From: Halioglobus sp.
GTDB taxonomy: Bacteria; Pseudomonadota; Gammaproteobacteria; Pseudomonadales; Halieaceae
Assembly: GCA_002699145.1 (NCBI GenBank)
Contig: PABK01000024.1
Coordinates: 1-64,000, forward strand
Reading direction: 5' to 3'
DNA: 64,000 nt
The translations under genes and the position numbers were made by a program. The number at the start of each line of letters is the position of its first letter. Positions within the stretch are counted from its first letter, which is position 1. Below, piece by piece: positions 26,552 through 35,962 of this stretch. The notes under the pieces were generated by a model. That model saw only the letters and a program-made list of their open reading frames with translations. It did not search any database and had not been told where the DNA came from.

Positions 26552-27778
26552 TCACAGGCTCAAGTCGGTGGACGCCTCGCCCAACAACATGCCGCCGAGG
26601 TTGACCGCGAAGGGCTCGGACACGTTGGCGATGTGTGCCTGGCTGGCGAGGATGTCGCGGTGCTGGCCGAGCAGGGCGCCGTTGTTGCGTATGCCCGTGG
26701 AACCGGCGGCCTTGAGCATGCGTGAGGAAAGGTCGACGCAGGTATCGGCCACGATCGCGGTGTTGTAGCGGTAGCGTGCGCGATCCAGCAGGCCTGCTGC
26801 TTTCTGCGCGTGTGCCGCCCGCATCAGCTCATCGAAGTTGTGGAACAGGGTCAGCTTCATCTGCGCCAGACCTGCATCGACCTGCGCCGCCAGGCGCCTG
26901 GCGTTGGGGTCGTCCTTCATGGGGACGGGCCCGGCCAGCCGCGTCTTGGCGATGTCGATGTATTTTTCCAGTGCCCCTTCCAGCGCGCCCAGCGACGGGG
27001 TGGAGACGGCGCGCGAGAAGACCTGCATGAAAGGCAGGCGGTAGGGCGGTGGCTTGTGCATGAACTTGCGGCCGCCGTCGTCCTCGAGCATGTTGTGCGT
27101 GCGGTGCTCCGGCACGAATACATCCTTGACCACGATGTCGTGGCTGCCGGTGCCGCGCAGGCCGATAACGTCCCAGTTGTCGACGATCTGGTAGTCCCCG
27201 CGTGGCAGCAGGAAGGTGCGGTAGTTGCGCATATCCCAGGGCGCGTCCTCGGTGGGAACCACGGCGCCGAGAAACACCCAGTCGCAGTGCTCGCAGCCAC
27301 TGGAAAAACTCCAGCGCCCGCTGAGCCGGAAGCCGCCGTCGACCGGCACCACCTGGCCCACCGGCGCATAGGACGAAGAGACCAGCACCGTGTCGTCCTC
27401 GCCCCAGACTTCCTGTGCCGCGGCGTCGTCAAACAGGTTCATCTGCCAGTTGTGCACGCCGATGACGCTCAGCACCCAGGCCGAGGACATGCAGGTGCGG
27501 GCAATCTCCAGTACCACGGCGTAGAAGACCTGCGGTTCCATCTCGTAGCCGCCGTATTCGCCGGACTGCAGGATGCGGAAGAAGCCAGCCTGGTGAAAGT
27601 CGGCGATGGTTTCATCCGGGATGCGGCGATCGTTGTTGCAGGTCTCGATGCGCGACTCCAGTACCGGAGCGAGTTTGCGCGCTGTCTCCAGCAGTGCAGC
27701 GGCGCGCGGCGAGTCCAGACCGTGCGCCCCGCCGGCGTTGTCGTGCAGTGACTTCAAGTCGTTGGCTGTGGCTGTCAT
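26552..27778 (-). CDS. Acyl-CoA-dehydrogenase-fold flavin monooxygenase, HsaA/HpaH-like
   Basis: 408 aa. The acyl-CoA dehydrogenase fold runs through an N-terminal helical domain with AGFFRILQSGEYGGYEM, a middle beta domain (GRWSFSSGCEHCDWVFLGA, GLRGTGSHDIVVKDVFVPEH) and a C-terminal four-helix bundle (SRMLKAAGSTGIRNNGALLGQHRDI). The ACAD catalytic Glu is not evident, as expected for group D two-component monooxygenases that use reduced flavin to hydroxylate phenols (HsaA, HpaB/HpaH class). Its flavin reductase (HsaB-like) is not in the window. Operon with the MCP-type hydrolase. Confidence 0.85.
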   Translation of the reverse strand: MTATANDLKSLHDNAGGAHGLDSPRAAALLETARKLAPVLESRIETCNNDRRIPDETIADFHQAGFFRILQSGEYGGYEMEPQVFYAVVLEIARTCMSSAWVLSVIGVHNWQMNLFDDAAAQEVWGEDDTVLVSSSYAPVGQVVPVDGGFRLSGRWSFSSGCEHCDWVFLGAVVPTEDAPWDMRNYRTFLLPRGDYQIVDNWDVIGLRGTGSHDIVVKDVFVPEHRTHNMLEDDGGRKFMHKPPPYRLPFMQVFSRAVSTPSLGALEGALEKYIDIAKTRLAGPVPMKDDPNARRLAAQVDAGLAQMKLTLFHNFDELMRAAHAQKAAGLLDRARYRYNTAIVADTCVDLSSRMLKAAGSTGIRNNGALLGQHRDILASQAHIANVSEPFAVNLGGMLLGEASTDLSL

Positions 27779-27925
27779 GCATGTCTCTCCTGGCGAGTCC
27801 GTTACACAAATACCGCGGGCGCGGCACGGCCAATCCCGAGGTCGACCACTCTAGAGGCCGCCACCCGGCGGGAGAAGACGCTGGAGATAATTTCAGTGTT
27901 CTCGGTGACCGCGTAATGTCCGCGG

Positions 27926-28861
27926 CTATTCGATAAAGGATTCGGAACCGGGATCCAGGTCGAGCTGGTGCAGGTACTCGACGAGAAAGTTGATGAAGTA
28001 CCTGACCTTGGCGGACAGGTGGCGGGAGTTGGGGTAGACCGCCCAGGCAACGCGGTAGTAGCGGTTCCAGTCGGCCGCGGGGATTTTCACCAGTTCGCCA
28101 CGAGCCAGCGCGTCGCTGATAAAAAATTCCGGCAATTGCGCAATGCCGATGCCCGCCCTCGCCGCGGCCAGCAGGTTGGCGCCGTCTTCACTGATCCAGT
28201 TGCCCGAGACCCGGGTTCTGATGATGTCGCGGCGGTCCGGCGCATCGAACAGCCAGACCCGCTCCGGCGTCACCAGGCAGTTGTGCCTGGACAGGTCCTC
28301 GGCGCATTGTGGCTGGGGATGCTCGTACCAGTAGGAGGGCGCCGCGCACAGGCACAGTGAGTACCCGCCGAGGCGACGCGCCACCATGCTCGAATCCTCG
28401 AGCTTGTTGTAGCGCAGTGTGAGGTCGTAGTTTTCCGCTAGCAGGTCCACGTCCTGGAAGCTCGAGCTGACCTCGACGGAGACTTCCGGGTAGCGGCGCG
28501 CGAACTCGGCAACGGCGCCGGCCATGTATTGCGTGCCGTAGCGGCTGTTTAGCGCCAGCCGCAGCGTGCCGCGTGGGCTCTGTTGCATCTCCGCGAGCAT
28601 GGACTCGGCGCGGTCGAGCTGCTCGGCCATGTCCTTGCAGTGGCCGAAGAACGTGTTGCCGATCTCGGTCAGGGTCAGGCGACGGGTGGTGCGTTGCAGC
28701 AGGCGTACGCCGAGGCGATCTTCCAACAGGCTGACCTGTTTACTCACGTAGGACTTCGATACGCCCAGCCGTTCGGCCGCCGCGGTGAAGCTGCCTGCCT
28801 CGACCACGCAAATATACTCTTCGATGCCCTCCCAGCGGGCCAGTTTGGCGCCGTTGCTCAT
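27926..28861 (-). CDS. LysR-family transcriptional regulator
   Basis: 311 aa. N-terminal winged helix-turn-helix (residues ~10-70: FTAAAERLGVSKSYVSKQVSLLEDRLGVRLLQRTTRRLTL). A periplasmic-binding-protein-like effector domain (~95-300) binds an inducer. It lies just upstream of the HsaA/hydrolase pair on the same strand (147-base gap) and is divergent from the sulfatase operon, so it may control either; the 273-base gap 28862-29134 would contain its sites. No T-N11-A box stood out clearly. Confidence 0.92.
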   Translation of the reverse strand: MSNGAKLARWEGIEEYICVVEAGSFTAAAERLGVSKSYVSKQVSLLEDRLGVRLLQRTTRRLTLTEIGNTFFGHCKDMAEQLDRAESMLAEMQQSPRGTLRLALNSRYGTQYMAGAVAEFARRYPEVSVEVSSSFQDVDLLAENYDLTLRYNKLEDSSMVARRLGGYSLCLCAAPSYWYEHPQPQCAEDLSRHNCLVTPERVWLFDAPDRRDIIRTRVSGNWISEDGANLLAAARAGIGIAQLPEFFISDALARGELVKIPAADWNRYYRVAWAVYPNSRHLSAKVRYFINFLVEYLHQLDLDPGSESFIE

Positions 28862-29027
28862 TGCTGACCGGCGGCGCGACGATGGCGCGACGCTATTCGC
28901 GCCGCCACCGGATGCAGGACTGGTATCATTATATTCCGCTCGCTTGCGTTCGAGGCGTCGCGCAAATATACGCGTTATCCGTGTGCTCGTACAGGATTCT
29001 ACCGTGGTGGCGCACTAGCGTGTCGAC

Positions 29028-29082
29028 GGAAACACTCTGGTCGCACAGGCGGGTTTTTTCACCGCGCGCGGCGCGGTAACCT
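29028..29082 (+). promoter_or_regulatory. Shared leader element, copy 1 (sulfatase operon)
   Basis: Starting at GGAAACACTCT (29028-29038), this 55-base stretch aligns without gaps to 32847-32901: the first 11 bases are identical, TTTTTC recurs at the same spacing and both copies end in ACCT. It lies 53 bases before the sulfatase start codon. Probably a common operator or promoter. Confidence 0.5.
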
Positions 29083-29134
29083 GCGCGGTCAGGCAAGTGG
29101 CTGGCAATAATAACCGGGGGGGCGTTGTCGCACC

Positions 29135-30901
29135 GTGCTGAGAATACCACTGCAATCACTGCTTCTTGTCACGCTGTCGATGTGGGCGATCCTGGCGTCG
29201 GCGCAGGAGCGGCCCAATATCGTGCTGGTGGTGGTGGACGACATGGGGTTCTCCGATTTCGGCGCATTCGGCGGCGAGATTGCGACGCCAAATATCGATG
29301 CCCTGGCGCGCGCCGGTGCGCGCTTTTCCAACTTTCACGCCGCGTCCAGTTGCGCTCCCACCCGCGCGATGCTGATGACCGGCGTCGACAGCCACCGTGC
29401 CGGCGTCGGTAGCATGCGCGAGCTGATGCCGTTGTCGCACCGCGGCGAACCGGGATACGCCGGCGTGTTGAACGAACGTGTGCAGACCGTAGCCAGCCTG
29501 CTGCGCGACGCCGGCTACCGCACCTCGGTCGCCGGCAAGTGGCACCTGGGGCACGAGCCGCAAAACCTGCCGCCGGCGCGCGGTTTCGATTATTCGCTGA
29601 TCCAGGCCGACAGCGGCGCGGACAACTTCGAGATGCGCCCCTACCTGCCGATGCAACTGGAAGTGTACTGGTACGAGAACGGCGAGCGCCTGGACAGGCT
29701 GCCGGCTGACTTTTACTCGTCGACCGGTTTTGTCGACAGAACCATCACATTTCTGCAGGACACCGCCGACTCAAACAGCCCGTTCTTCGCCTACGTCGCG
29801 TTCCAGGCCAACCACACGCCGATCCAGGCGCCCGCGCGCTTCATCGACGCCTATCGCGGTCGCTACACCGAGGGCTGGCACGCGGTGCGCCAGGCGCGTG
29901 TGCGCAGAATCCGCGAACTCGGCCTGCTGGCGGATGACGTCGCCCTGGCGCCCGGGCCGACCCAGGCGCAGTGGGACGCGCTGCAGCCGCAGCAGCAGTA
30001 TTTCGAGGCGCGGCGCATGCAGGCCTATGCGGGCATGGCCACGGCCATGGACCACGAACTCGGGCGGCTGCTCGACTACCTGCGCGCCAGTGGCCAGTAT
30101 CAGAACACGGTGTTCGTGCTGCTCTCGGACAATGGCGCGGTGGCCAACGAGCCCTACAGCAACGCGTTCGCGCGCCGCTGGCTGGAGAGCAACTTTCACC
30201 GCGAGGTGGAATCCCTGGGCGAGAAAGGCAGTTGGGTGGGTGCGGGCAGCCGCTGGGGTATCGTTTCCAACACGCCTCTTGCAGGCAACAAGTTTTTCGC
30301 GGGGGAGGGCGGCGTGCGTGTGCCGCTCATCGTCAGCGGGTTGCGCGGCATGCGGGCGGGGTCGATCCACCGTGACTTCACCTATGTCACCGACATTACA
30401 CCGACACTGCTGGAGATTGCCGGCGTGGCCAGCGCTGGGAGCTCTGCGGGCGAAACGATCAGCGGCAGGAGCCTGTTGCCCCTGCTCCTGCACGCAGGCC
30501 CGCCGCCGCGCAGCGCGCAGGAATCGACAGGCTACGAGTTTTCCGGCAACGCGGCATTGTACCGCGGCAACTACAAGCTGGTGCGCAACCTGCCGCCGGT
30601 GGGCGACGGGGCGTGGCGCCTGTATGACATCGAGCGCGACCCCGGCGAGACCGCGGACCTCGCTGTCAGCCAGCCCGCGCTGTTCCGCGATATGCAGTCG
30701 GCCTATGCCGATTACGCAGACGCGGCCGGCGTGTTGCCCATGCCGGCTGACTACAACCTCGCACGGCAGGTGGGGATCAACTCCATGCTGTTCGTGTACG
30801 CGCCGCACTACCTGCCCCGCATCCTGGCCGGGGTAGCACTGTTTGCGCTGGCGCTGCTGCTGTGGCGGCGCGCGCGTCGCCGGGGCCTGTCGCGCGCATG
30901 A
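29135..30901 (+). CDS. Type I sulfatase (arylsulfatase family), membrane-anchored
   Basis: 588 aa. Signal peptide MLRIPLQSLLLVTLSMWAI..ASAQ. Metal site DD at ~35-36 (VVVDDMGFSDFG). The sulfatase signature CAPTRAMLMTG has C73 as the residue converted to formylglycine, so a maturase (FGE or anSME) must lie elsewhere. His/Lys ligands follow in SVAGKWHLGHEP and the C-terminal DNG metal motif is in LLSDNGAVANEPY. A C-terminal TM helix with a basic tail (LAGVALFALALLLWRRARRRG) anchors it. It hydrolyses sulfate esters outside the cytoplasm. GTG start. It overlaps the next frame by ATGA at 30898. Confidence 0.93.
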   Translation: MLRIPLQSLLLVTLSMWAILASAQERPNIVLVVVDDMGFSDFGAFGGEIATPNIDALARAGARFSNFHAASSCAPTRAMLMTGVDSHRAGVGSMRELMPLSHRGEPGYAGVLNERVQTVASLLRDAGYRTSVAGKWHLGHEPQNLPPARGFDYSLIQADSGADNFEMRPYLPMQLEVYWYENGERLDRLPADFYSSTGFVDRTITFLQDTADSNSPFFAYVAFQANHTPIQAPARFIDAYRGRYTEGWHAVRQARVRRIRELGLLADDVALAPGPTQAQWDALQPQQQYFEARRMQAYAGMATAMDHELGRLLDYLRASGQYQNTVFVLLSDNGAVANEPYSNAFARRWLESNFHREVESLGEKGSWVGAGSRWGIVSNTPLAGNKFFAGEGGVRVPLIVSGLRGMRAGSIHRDFTYVTDITPTLLEIAGVASAGSSAGETISGRSLLPLLLHAGPPPRSAQESTGYEFSGNAALYRGNYKLVRNLPPVGDGAWRLYDIERDPGETADLAVSQPALFRDMQSAYADYADAAGVLPMPADYNLARQVGINSMLFVYAPHYLPRILAGVALFALALLLWRRARRRGLSRA

Positions 30902-30927
30902 TTTTTCCCGGGACGGATGGCTTTCCT

Positions 30928-32820
30928 ATGTGCAACTACCTGAAATACCCTCCCGCTCCCGTGGCGCTGGCACTGGCCGCGCTGGCGGCCTGCAGCCCGG
31001 TGGACGACCCGAGCCTGTACCCGGCCTACGATGCGGCCAGCGCCGCGCCGCCGCCGGCCAAGCCCGCTGTCGCCTACCAGGAGACGCGGCACCTGCTGTG
31101 GGGCGACCTGCACATCCATACAAGCTACTCCACCGATGCCTACGTCCTGGGCGTGCGCACGACGCCGGAGGATGCCTATGTCTTCGCCCGTGGCGGCACC
31201 ATTGAGCACGGCGCCGGCTATGCCATTCGCATCGACCGGCCACTGGACTTCGCTGCGGTCACCGAACACGCGGAATACATGGGCGCGGCGCGCGTGGATG
31301 AGGAACTCGACATGCCGCTGCAGCGGCGCAGCCTGCGCCAGCGGTTGCTGGAGGACAGCCCGTTGTCGCTGACCTACGCCTTCGGCAGGACGGTGGGCAG
31401 CGTCAAGGGCCTGGAGCGCTATGCCCACGCCGCCGGCGTGCGCGAGATCGGCCTCAACGCCTGGCAGCTCATGGTCGACACCGCCGAGGCGCACTATCAG
31501 CCGGGTGTGTTCACCACCTTCGTCGGCTATGAGTGGACCTCGATGCCGGACGGGCAGAACCTGCACCGCAACGTGATCTATCGCGATACGCACGTGCCCG
31601 AGTACCCCTTTACCTCGCTGGATTCGGAAAATCCCGAGGACCTGTGGGACGCCCTGGACGAACAGCGCGGGCGCGGCATGACCATGCTGGCCATTCCACA
31701 CAACGGCAACGTGTCCAACGGGTTGATGTACGACCGCGTGATGACCGATGGCAGTCCCTTCACCGCGGCCTACGCGCGCCAGCGCATGCGCAACGAACCG
31801 CTCAGCGAGATCATGCAGATCAAGGGGACCTCCGAGACGCACCCGCTGCTGTCGCCGCGCGACGAGTTCGCCGATTTCGAGATCATGTCCTCGCAGCTCA
31901 GCGCCAGCGGCGCCTTCAGCGAGCCGCGTGGCAGCTACGCCCGTGACGCCCTGCGCGCCGGTATCGAGTACGCACACGCCGAGGGCTTCAATCCCTACCG
32001 CTTCGGCGTCATCGGCAGCAGCGACAGCCACAACGCCAGCAGTTCCGTGCAGGAGAGCAACCACCACGGCAAGCTGCCGCTGATGGACGGCAGCGCCGGC
32101 CTGCGACTGGGAGAATCCATCTTCCTGCCCGGCTCCATGCGGCGCTCCGCCCGCTGGGGTTCCGCCGGGCTGGCCGCGGTCTGGGCGCAGGAGAATACGC
32201 GCGAGTCCATCTACGACGCCCTGGCGCGCAAGGAGACATTCGCCACCTCCGGGCCGCGCATCAGCCTGCGTTTTTTCGGCGGTTTCGATTACCAGCCGCA
32301 GATGTTGCAACGCACCGACCTGTTGCAGGTCGCCTACGACCTGGGCGTGCCCATGGGGGGCGAACTTGCGCCGGCGGCGCCGGGCGAGGGGGAATCCGGC
32401 GATGCGCCGACCTTCCTGCTGTGGAGCGCCAAGGACCCGGAGGGCGCCAACCTGGATCGCCTGCAGGTGATCAAGGGCTGGGTCGACGCCCGCGGGCAAA
32501 GCCATGAACAGGTGTACGACGTGGCCTGGTCCGACGGTCGCAGCCTGTCCGCGGACGGCCGCCTGGGCCCGGTGGGCAATACGGTGAACGTGGCCGCAGC
32601 GAGTTACGACAACAGTATCGGCGCCGGCCAGTTGTCGGCCTACTGGCAGGACCCGGACTTCGACCCGGGGCAGGAGGCGTTCTACTACGCGCGCGCCATC
32701 GAGATTCCCACGCCGCGCTGGTCCACCTACGACGCCGCGCGGCTGGGCGTGGAAGCGCCCCAGCCTGCGAGTATCCAGGAGCGTGCCATCAGTTCGGCGA
32801 TCTGGTATCCCGCGCCCTGA
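30928..32820 (+). CDS. DUF3604 PHP-like lipoprotein
   Basis: 630 aa. The lipoprotein-type signal MCNYLKYPPAPVALALAALAAC is used to set the start; an upstream ATG at 30898 overlaps the sulfatase stop (ATGA) and may be the true coupled start. The DUF3604 domain begins with LLWGDLHIHTSYSTDA (PHP-type His metal ligands), then VTEHAEYMG, IPHNGNVSNG and IGSSDSHNA. DUF3604 proteins belong to the PHP metal-hydrolase-like class of the amidohydrolase superfamily, function unproven. Co-translation with a sulfatase suggests action on a sulfated or phosphorylated extracellular compound. Confidence 0.82.
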   Translation: MCNYLKYPPAPVALALAALAACSPVDDPSLYPAYDAASAAPPPAKPAVAYQETRHLLWGDLHIHTSYSTDAYVLGVRTTPEDAYVFARGGTIEHGAGYAIRIDRPLDFAAVTEHAEYMGAARVDEELDMPLQRRSLRQRLLEDSPLSLTYAFGRTVGSVKGLERYAHAAGVREIGLNAWQLMVDTAEAHYQPGVFTTFVGYEWTSMPDGQNLHRNVIYRDTHVPEYPFTSLDSENPEDLWDALDEQRGRGMTMLAIPHNGNVSNGLMYDRVMTDGSPFTAAYARQRMRNEPLSEIMQIKGTSETHPLLSPRDEFADFEIMSSQLSASGAFSEPRGSYARDALRAGIEYAHAEGFNPYRFGVIGSSDSHNASSSVQESNHHGKLPLMDGSAGLRLGESIFLPGSMRRSARWGSAGLAAVWAQENTRESIYDALARKETFATSGPRISLRFFGGFDYQPQMLQRTDLLQVAYDLGVPMGGELAPAAPGEGESGDAPTFLLWSAKDPEGANLDRLQVIKGWVDARGQSHEQVYDVAWSDGRSLSADGRLGPVGNTVNVAAASYDNSIGAGQLSAYWQDPDFDPGQEAFYYARAIEIPTPRWSTYDAARLGVEAPQPASIQERAISSAIWYPAP

Positions 32821-32846
32821 GGGCGGTTAGGGAATACGCCACTAGT

Positions 32847-32901
32847 GGAAACACTCTAACCACGCTGACACGGTTTTTCGCGCCCCCTGCGCCGTGTACC
32901 T
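32847..32901 (+). promoter_or_regulatory. Shared leader element, copy 2 (decarboxylase operon)
   Basis: Copy of the element at 29028-29082, beginning with identical GGAAACACTCT, 30 bases before the start codon of the acetoacetate-decarboxylase-like gene. Both copies are also preceded by CACTAG within 15 bases. Confidence 0.5.
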
Positions 32902-32930
32902 TGGACGTCCAACTGGATAAGGAGCGCGCA

Positions 32931-33704
32931 ATGTCCGACCCCACCCTGGAACCGCAAACCAGCCCCGGCGAGATCAGCCAGTGGCCGATGCTGAAAATTG
33001 TTTACCGCACCGACCCCGACAATATCGCCCGCCTGTTACCGCCGGGTCTGGAGAACAGCGATACGGCGCACGTCAATCTCACCATCTACAACCTGCCGGT
33101 GAACGAGGAGCCCGAGTACGGCATCCTCATGACGGTCGATGCCACCTACGACGGCACTCCCGGAGAGTGGGCGCTGGGCTACGGCATCGACCAGGAGGCG
33201 CCGATCTTCCTCTGCCAGTCCGCCAACGGGCAGCCCAAGTTTCCCTGCGCCACCGACTACTATCGCCTGGGAGACAGGGTGAGCGCGCGCTGCACGCACC
33301 AGGGTTACACCTTCGTCGAATTCAGCGGCACCCTGGCCGGGGAGGACCCGCTGCCGGAGCAGGGCATCGAGCGCCACGAGTGGTGGGTGAAGGTGTCGCG
33401 GCAGGTGGGTTTTGGCAAGGGTTACGACTTCCCGCCCCACGTGGTGCACGTTTATGGCAAGTACGGCCCCGGCCACCGCGTCGCCCTGGACGGAGCACTC
33501 ACCCTGCGCGAGAGCCCCTGGGATCCGATCGCCTCGTTGCTGCCCATGCGCGAGCAGGTGTCCGCCCACCTGTGGTGGCCGCAGTACCTCAGCCGCGACA
33601 TCAGCCTGGCCGGCCCGTTGGACCCCGAGGGCTTCTGGCCGCACATCGACACTATTTCCGGCAGCCGCTGGCCGGGCCACCTGGGTGGCCCGATCCGCGA
33701 CTAG
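32931..33704 (+). CDS. Acetoacetate decarboxylase family protein
   Basis: 257 aa, usual ADC length. Family landmarks are WPMLKIVYRTDPDNIARLLP near the N-terminus, LTIYNLPVNEEPEYG and a C-terminal beta-rich region. ADC proteins are beta-barrels that use a Schiff-base Lys to decarboxylate beta-keto acids; many relatives lack that activity and act on other ketones. The catalytic Lys was not located with certainty (WWVKVSRQVG is a candidate). ATG 32931 follows AAGGAGCGCGC. First gene of a four-gene operon with the amidohydrolase, KshA-like oxygenase and SDR. Confidence 0.75.
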   Translation: MSDPTLEPQTSPGEISQWPMLKIVYRTDPDNIARLLPPGLENSDTAHVNLTIYNLPVNEEPEYGILMTVDATYDGTPGEWALGYGIDQEAPIFLCQSANGQPKFPCATDYYRLGDRVSARCTHQGYTFVEFSGTLAGEDPLPEQGIERHEWWVKVSRQVGFGKGYDFPPHVVHVYGKYGPGHRVALDGALTLRESPWDPIASLLPMREQVSAHLWWPQYLSRDISLAGPLDPEGFWPHIDTISGSRWPGHLGGPIRD

Positions 33705-33735
33705 CGCGGGCGCACAACCCACAGGAGTACTGGTC

Positions 33736-34923
33736 ATGGACCGTTACCTGATCGTATCCACCGACGGCCACGCCGGCCTGCCCATGGAGGGCTACCGGGA
33801 TTACGTGGAGAGCAAGTACCACGCCGCCTTCGACGAGGCCCTGCCCATCCAGCGCGAACTCACGCGCAAGGCGGAGGAGCGGCTGCTTATCGCCGAGTTC
33901 AATGACAAGTGGCGCCAGGGCATCGAGGACGACCTCAAGGGCGCCTGGGACGGGGCGGTGCGCAATCGCGTGCTGGACGGCGACGGGGTCGCCGCCGAGG
34001 TATTGTTTCCCGACGGCATCACCGAGCAGAACGCACCGCCCTTTGGCGCCGGGCTGGGCCTGCGGCCCTGGGGTATCGACCCGGAACTGCAGTGGGCCGG
34101 CGCCCGCGCGCACAATCGCTGGATGGCGGAGTTCTGCAGCGAGGACCCGCTGCGGCGCATCGGCCTGGCCATCGTGCTGTTGTTGTACGACGTGGACGAG
34201 GCGCTGCGCGAGGTCAAGTGGGCCTACGACAACGGCCTGCGGGGAATTCTCATCCCGGCGCTGATGGGCGAGCGGGAGCCCTACAACCACCCGCGCTACT
34301 ACCCGGTATGGGAGTTCTGCCAGGAACACAACATGGTGGTGCACACACACTCGGGACCGTCACCGGACTACGACTACGACCTGCCCGGGGCCATCGGCGT
34401 CTTTCTCACCGAGTTTGCCTGGTGGGCCAGCCGGCCCCTGTGGCACATGATCTTCGGCGGTGTGTTCGAGAAGTTCCCGCGCCTGCACTTCGCGCTCACC
34501 GAGGTCAGCGAGTTCTGGGTGCCGGACCTGCTCGAACTGATGGACGTGCGCGCCTCGGTCAAGCACACCTCGGGCAAGCTGGGCGACTTCCGCAGCAACC
34601 TCACCCTGCGTCCCAGCGAGTACTTCCGGCGCAACTGCTGGATCGGCGCCTCGGCCCTGTTCGACGAGGGCTCCACCGCGGTGCGCCATGAAATCGGCAT
34701 CGACCGTGTCATGTGGGGTACGGATTATCCGCACCCCGAGGGTTCCTGGCCGAACACGCGCGAGAAGCTGATGACCTACATGAAAGGCCTGCCGGAAACG
34801 GATCTCGAGGCCATGCTCGGCGGCAACGCCCTGGACTGCTACCAGCTCGACGCCACCGGGTTGAACGCGATCGCCGCACGTATCGGCCCGCGACGCGATG
34901 ATTTCGTCGGCGAGGCCGCCTGA
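33736..34923 (+). CDS. Amidohydrolase-2 family metal-dependent hydrolase/decarboxylase
   Basis: 395 aa. The N-terminal STDGHAG and C-terminal MWGTDYPHPEGSWP are the classical start and end metal motifs of this TIM-barrel family; a central VHTHSG provides further metal-binding His. Related members hydrolyse lactone/amide bonds or decarboxylate ring-cleavage products (ACMSD, LigW-type). It probably acts on an intermediate of the same pathway as the adjacent Rieske oxygenase, which starts 19 bases later. ATG chosen after ACAGGAG. Confidence 0.87.
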   Translation: MDRYLIVSTDGHAGLPMEGYRDYVESKYHAAFDEALPIQRELTRKAEERLLIAEFNDKWRQGIEDDLKGAWDGAVRNRVLDGDGVAAEVLFPDGITEQNAPPFGAGLGLRPWGIDPELQWAGARAHNRWMAEFCSEDPLRRIGLAIVLLLYDVDEALREVKWAYDNGLRGILIPALMGEREPYNHPRYYPVWEFCQEHNMVVHTHSGPSPDYDYDLPGAIGVFLTEFAWWASRPLWHMIFGGVFEKFPRLHFALTEVSEFWVPDLLELMDVRASVKHTSGKLGDFRSNLTLRPSEYFRRNCWIGASALFDEGSTAVRHEIGIDRVMWGTDYPHPEGSWPNTREKLMTYMKGLPETDLEAMLGGNALDCYQLDATGLNAIAARIGPRRDDFVGEAA

Positions 34924-34942
34924 GGCGGCCCTGGAGAGGAGT

Positions 34943-35962
34943 ATGTCTGAGCGATTTCCCATGCCCATGCCCTATGGCTGGTTCTGCATCGGCTACAGCG
35001 ATGAACTGGCGGTGGGGCAGGTGCGCAACGTGCGCTATTTCGACCGTGACATGGTGTTGTTTCGCACCGCGTCGGGGCGCGTGGGCCTGTCCCATCCCGC
35101 CTGCCCGCACCTGGGCGCGCACCTGGGCCACGGCGGTACGGTGCAGGGCGAATCTATCCGTTGCCCGTTCCATCACTGGCAGTACGGCACTGACGGCGTC
35201 ATCACCGATATTCCCTACGCCAGTCGCATACCGCCCAGGTGGGAGGGCAAGCCCTGCCTGAAGACCTACCCGGTGTGCGAAAAGAACGAGGTCATCTGGG
35301 CCTGGTACCACCCCCAGGGCGCCGCGCCGGATCACGAAGTCATCGCACTGGATGAACTCGACGACGCGGCCTGGACCGAGCGCCAGCGCTTTTCCTGGTC
35401 CTTTGCCTCCTGTCCGCAGGAAATCGCCGAGAACGGCGTGGACGTGGCCCACTTCAAGTACGTCCACGGCATGGAGGCGGTACCCGAGGGCGAGACCAGC
35501 TACGACCGGCATATCCGGCGCAGCCGGGTGAGCGGCTCCCGCACGGTGACCGACGAAGGGGGTGGCGAGGTGGAGATCGAGTCGACGGTGGAAGTGGTGC
35601 AGAACGGCGCGGGGCAGAAATGGGTGCGTTTCTCCGGCTTCATGGAATACCTGCTGCAGGTGCTGGTCACGCCCCTGGACGCCGACAACGTGGAAGTGCG
35701 CTTCATGTACATCCACCGTCCCTACCCGCAGGATTCATTCGAGCACATGGGGATGCAGGCGGCCATCGAGAGCACCAACGGCCAGCGCGGCGTGGAGGGC
35801 GATATCCCGATCTGGAGCAACAAGTTCCACCTGCGTGAACCCGTGCTGTGCGATGGCGACGGCCCGATCATGCGTTTTCGCAAGTATTTCGCGCAGTTCT
35901 ACGTCGGCGGTCCCTACCCGGACGGGGGCGCACCCGGCGCACAGGCGGGCGCCGCCTCCTGA
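34943..35962 (+). CDS. Rieske oxygenase, KshA/DAF-36-like
   Basis: 339 aa. MPYGWFCIGYSDEL, then Rieske motif CPHLGAHLGHGG (C54, H56) and CPFHHWQY (C74, H77), and the catalytic-iron helix ENGVDVAHFKYVHG. PHLGAHLG followed by CPFH and the MPYGWF start are characteristic of the 3-ketosteroid-9-alpha-hydroxylase/cholesterol-desaturase (KshA/DAF-36) branch of Rieske oxygenases, which oxidise steroid rings. Steroid specificity is inference; no KshB-like reductase is in the window. ATG follows GGAGAGGAG. Confidence 0.88.
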   Translation: MSERFPMPMPYGWFCIGYSDELAVGQVRNVRYFDRDMVLFRTASGRVGLSHPACPHLGAHLGHGGTVQGESIRCPFHHWQYGTDGVITDIPYASRIPPRWEGKPCLKTYPVCEKNEVIWAWYHPQGAAPDHEVIALDELDDAAWTERQRFSWSFASCPQEIAENGVDVAHFKYVHGMEAVPEGETSYDRHIRRSRVSGSRTVTDEGGGEVEIESTVEVVQNGAGQKWVRFSGFMEYLLQVLVTPLDADNVEVRFMYIHRPYPQDSFEHMGMQAAIESTNGQRGVEGDIPIWSNKFHLREPVLCDGDGPIMRFRKYFAQFYVGGPYPDGGAPGAQAGAAS

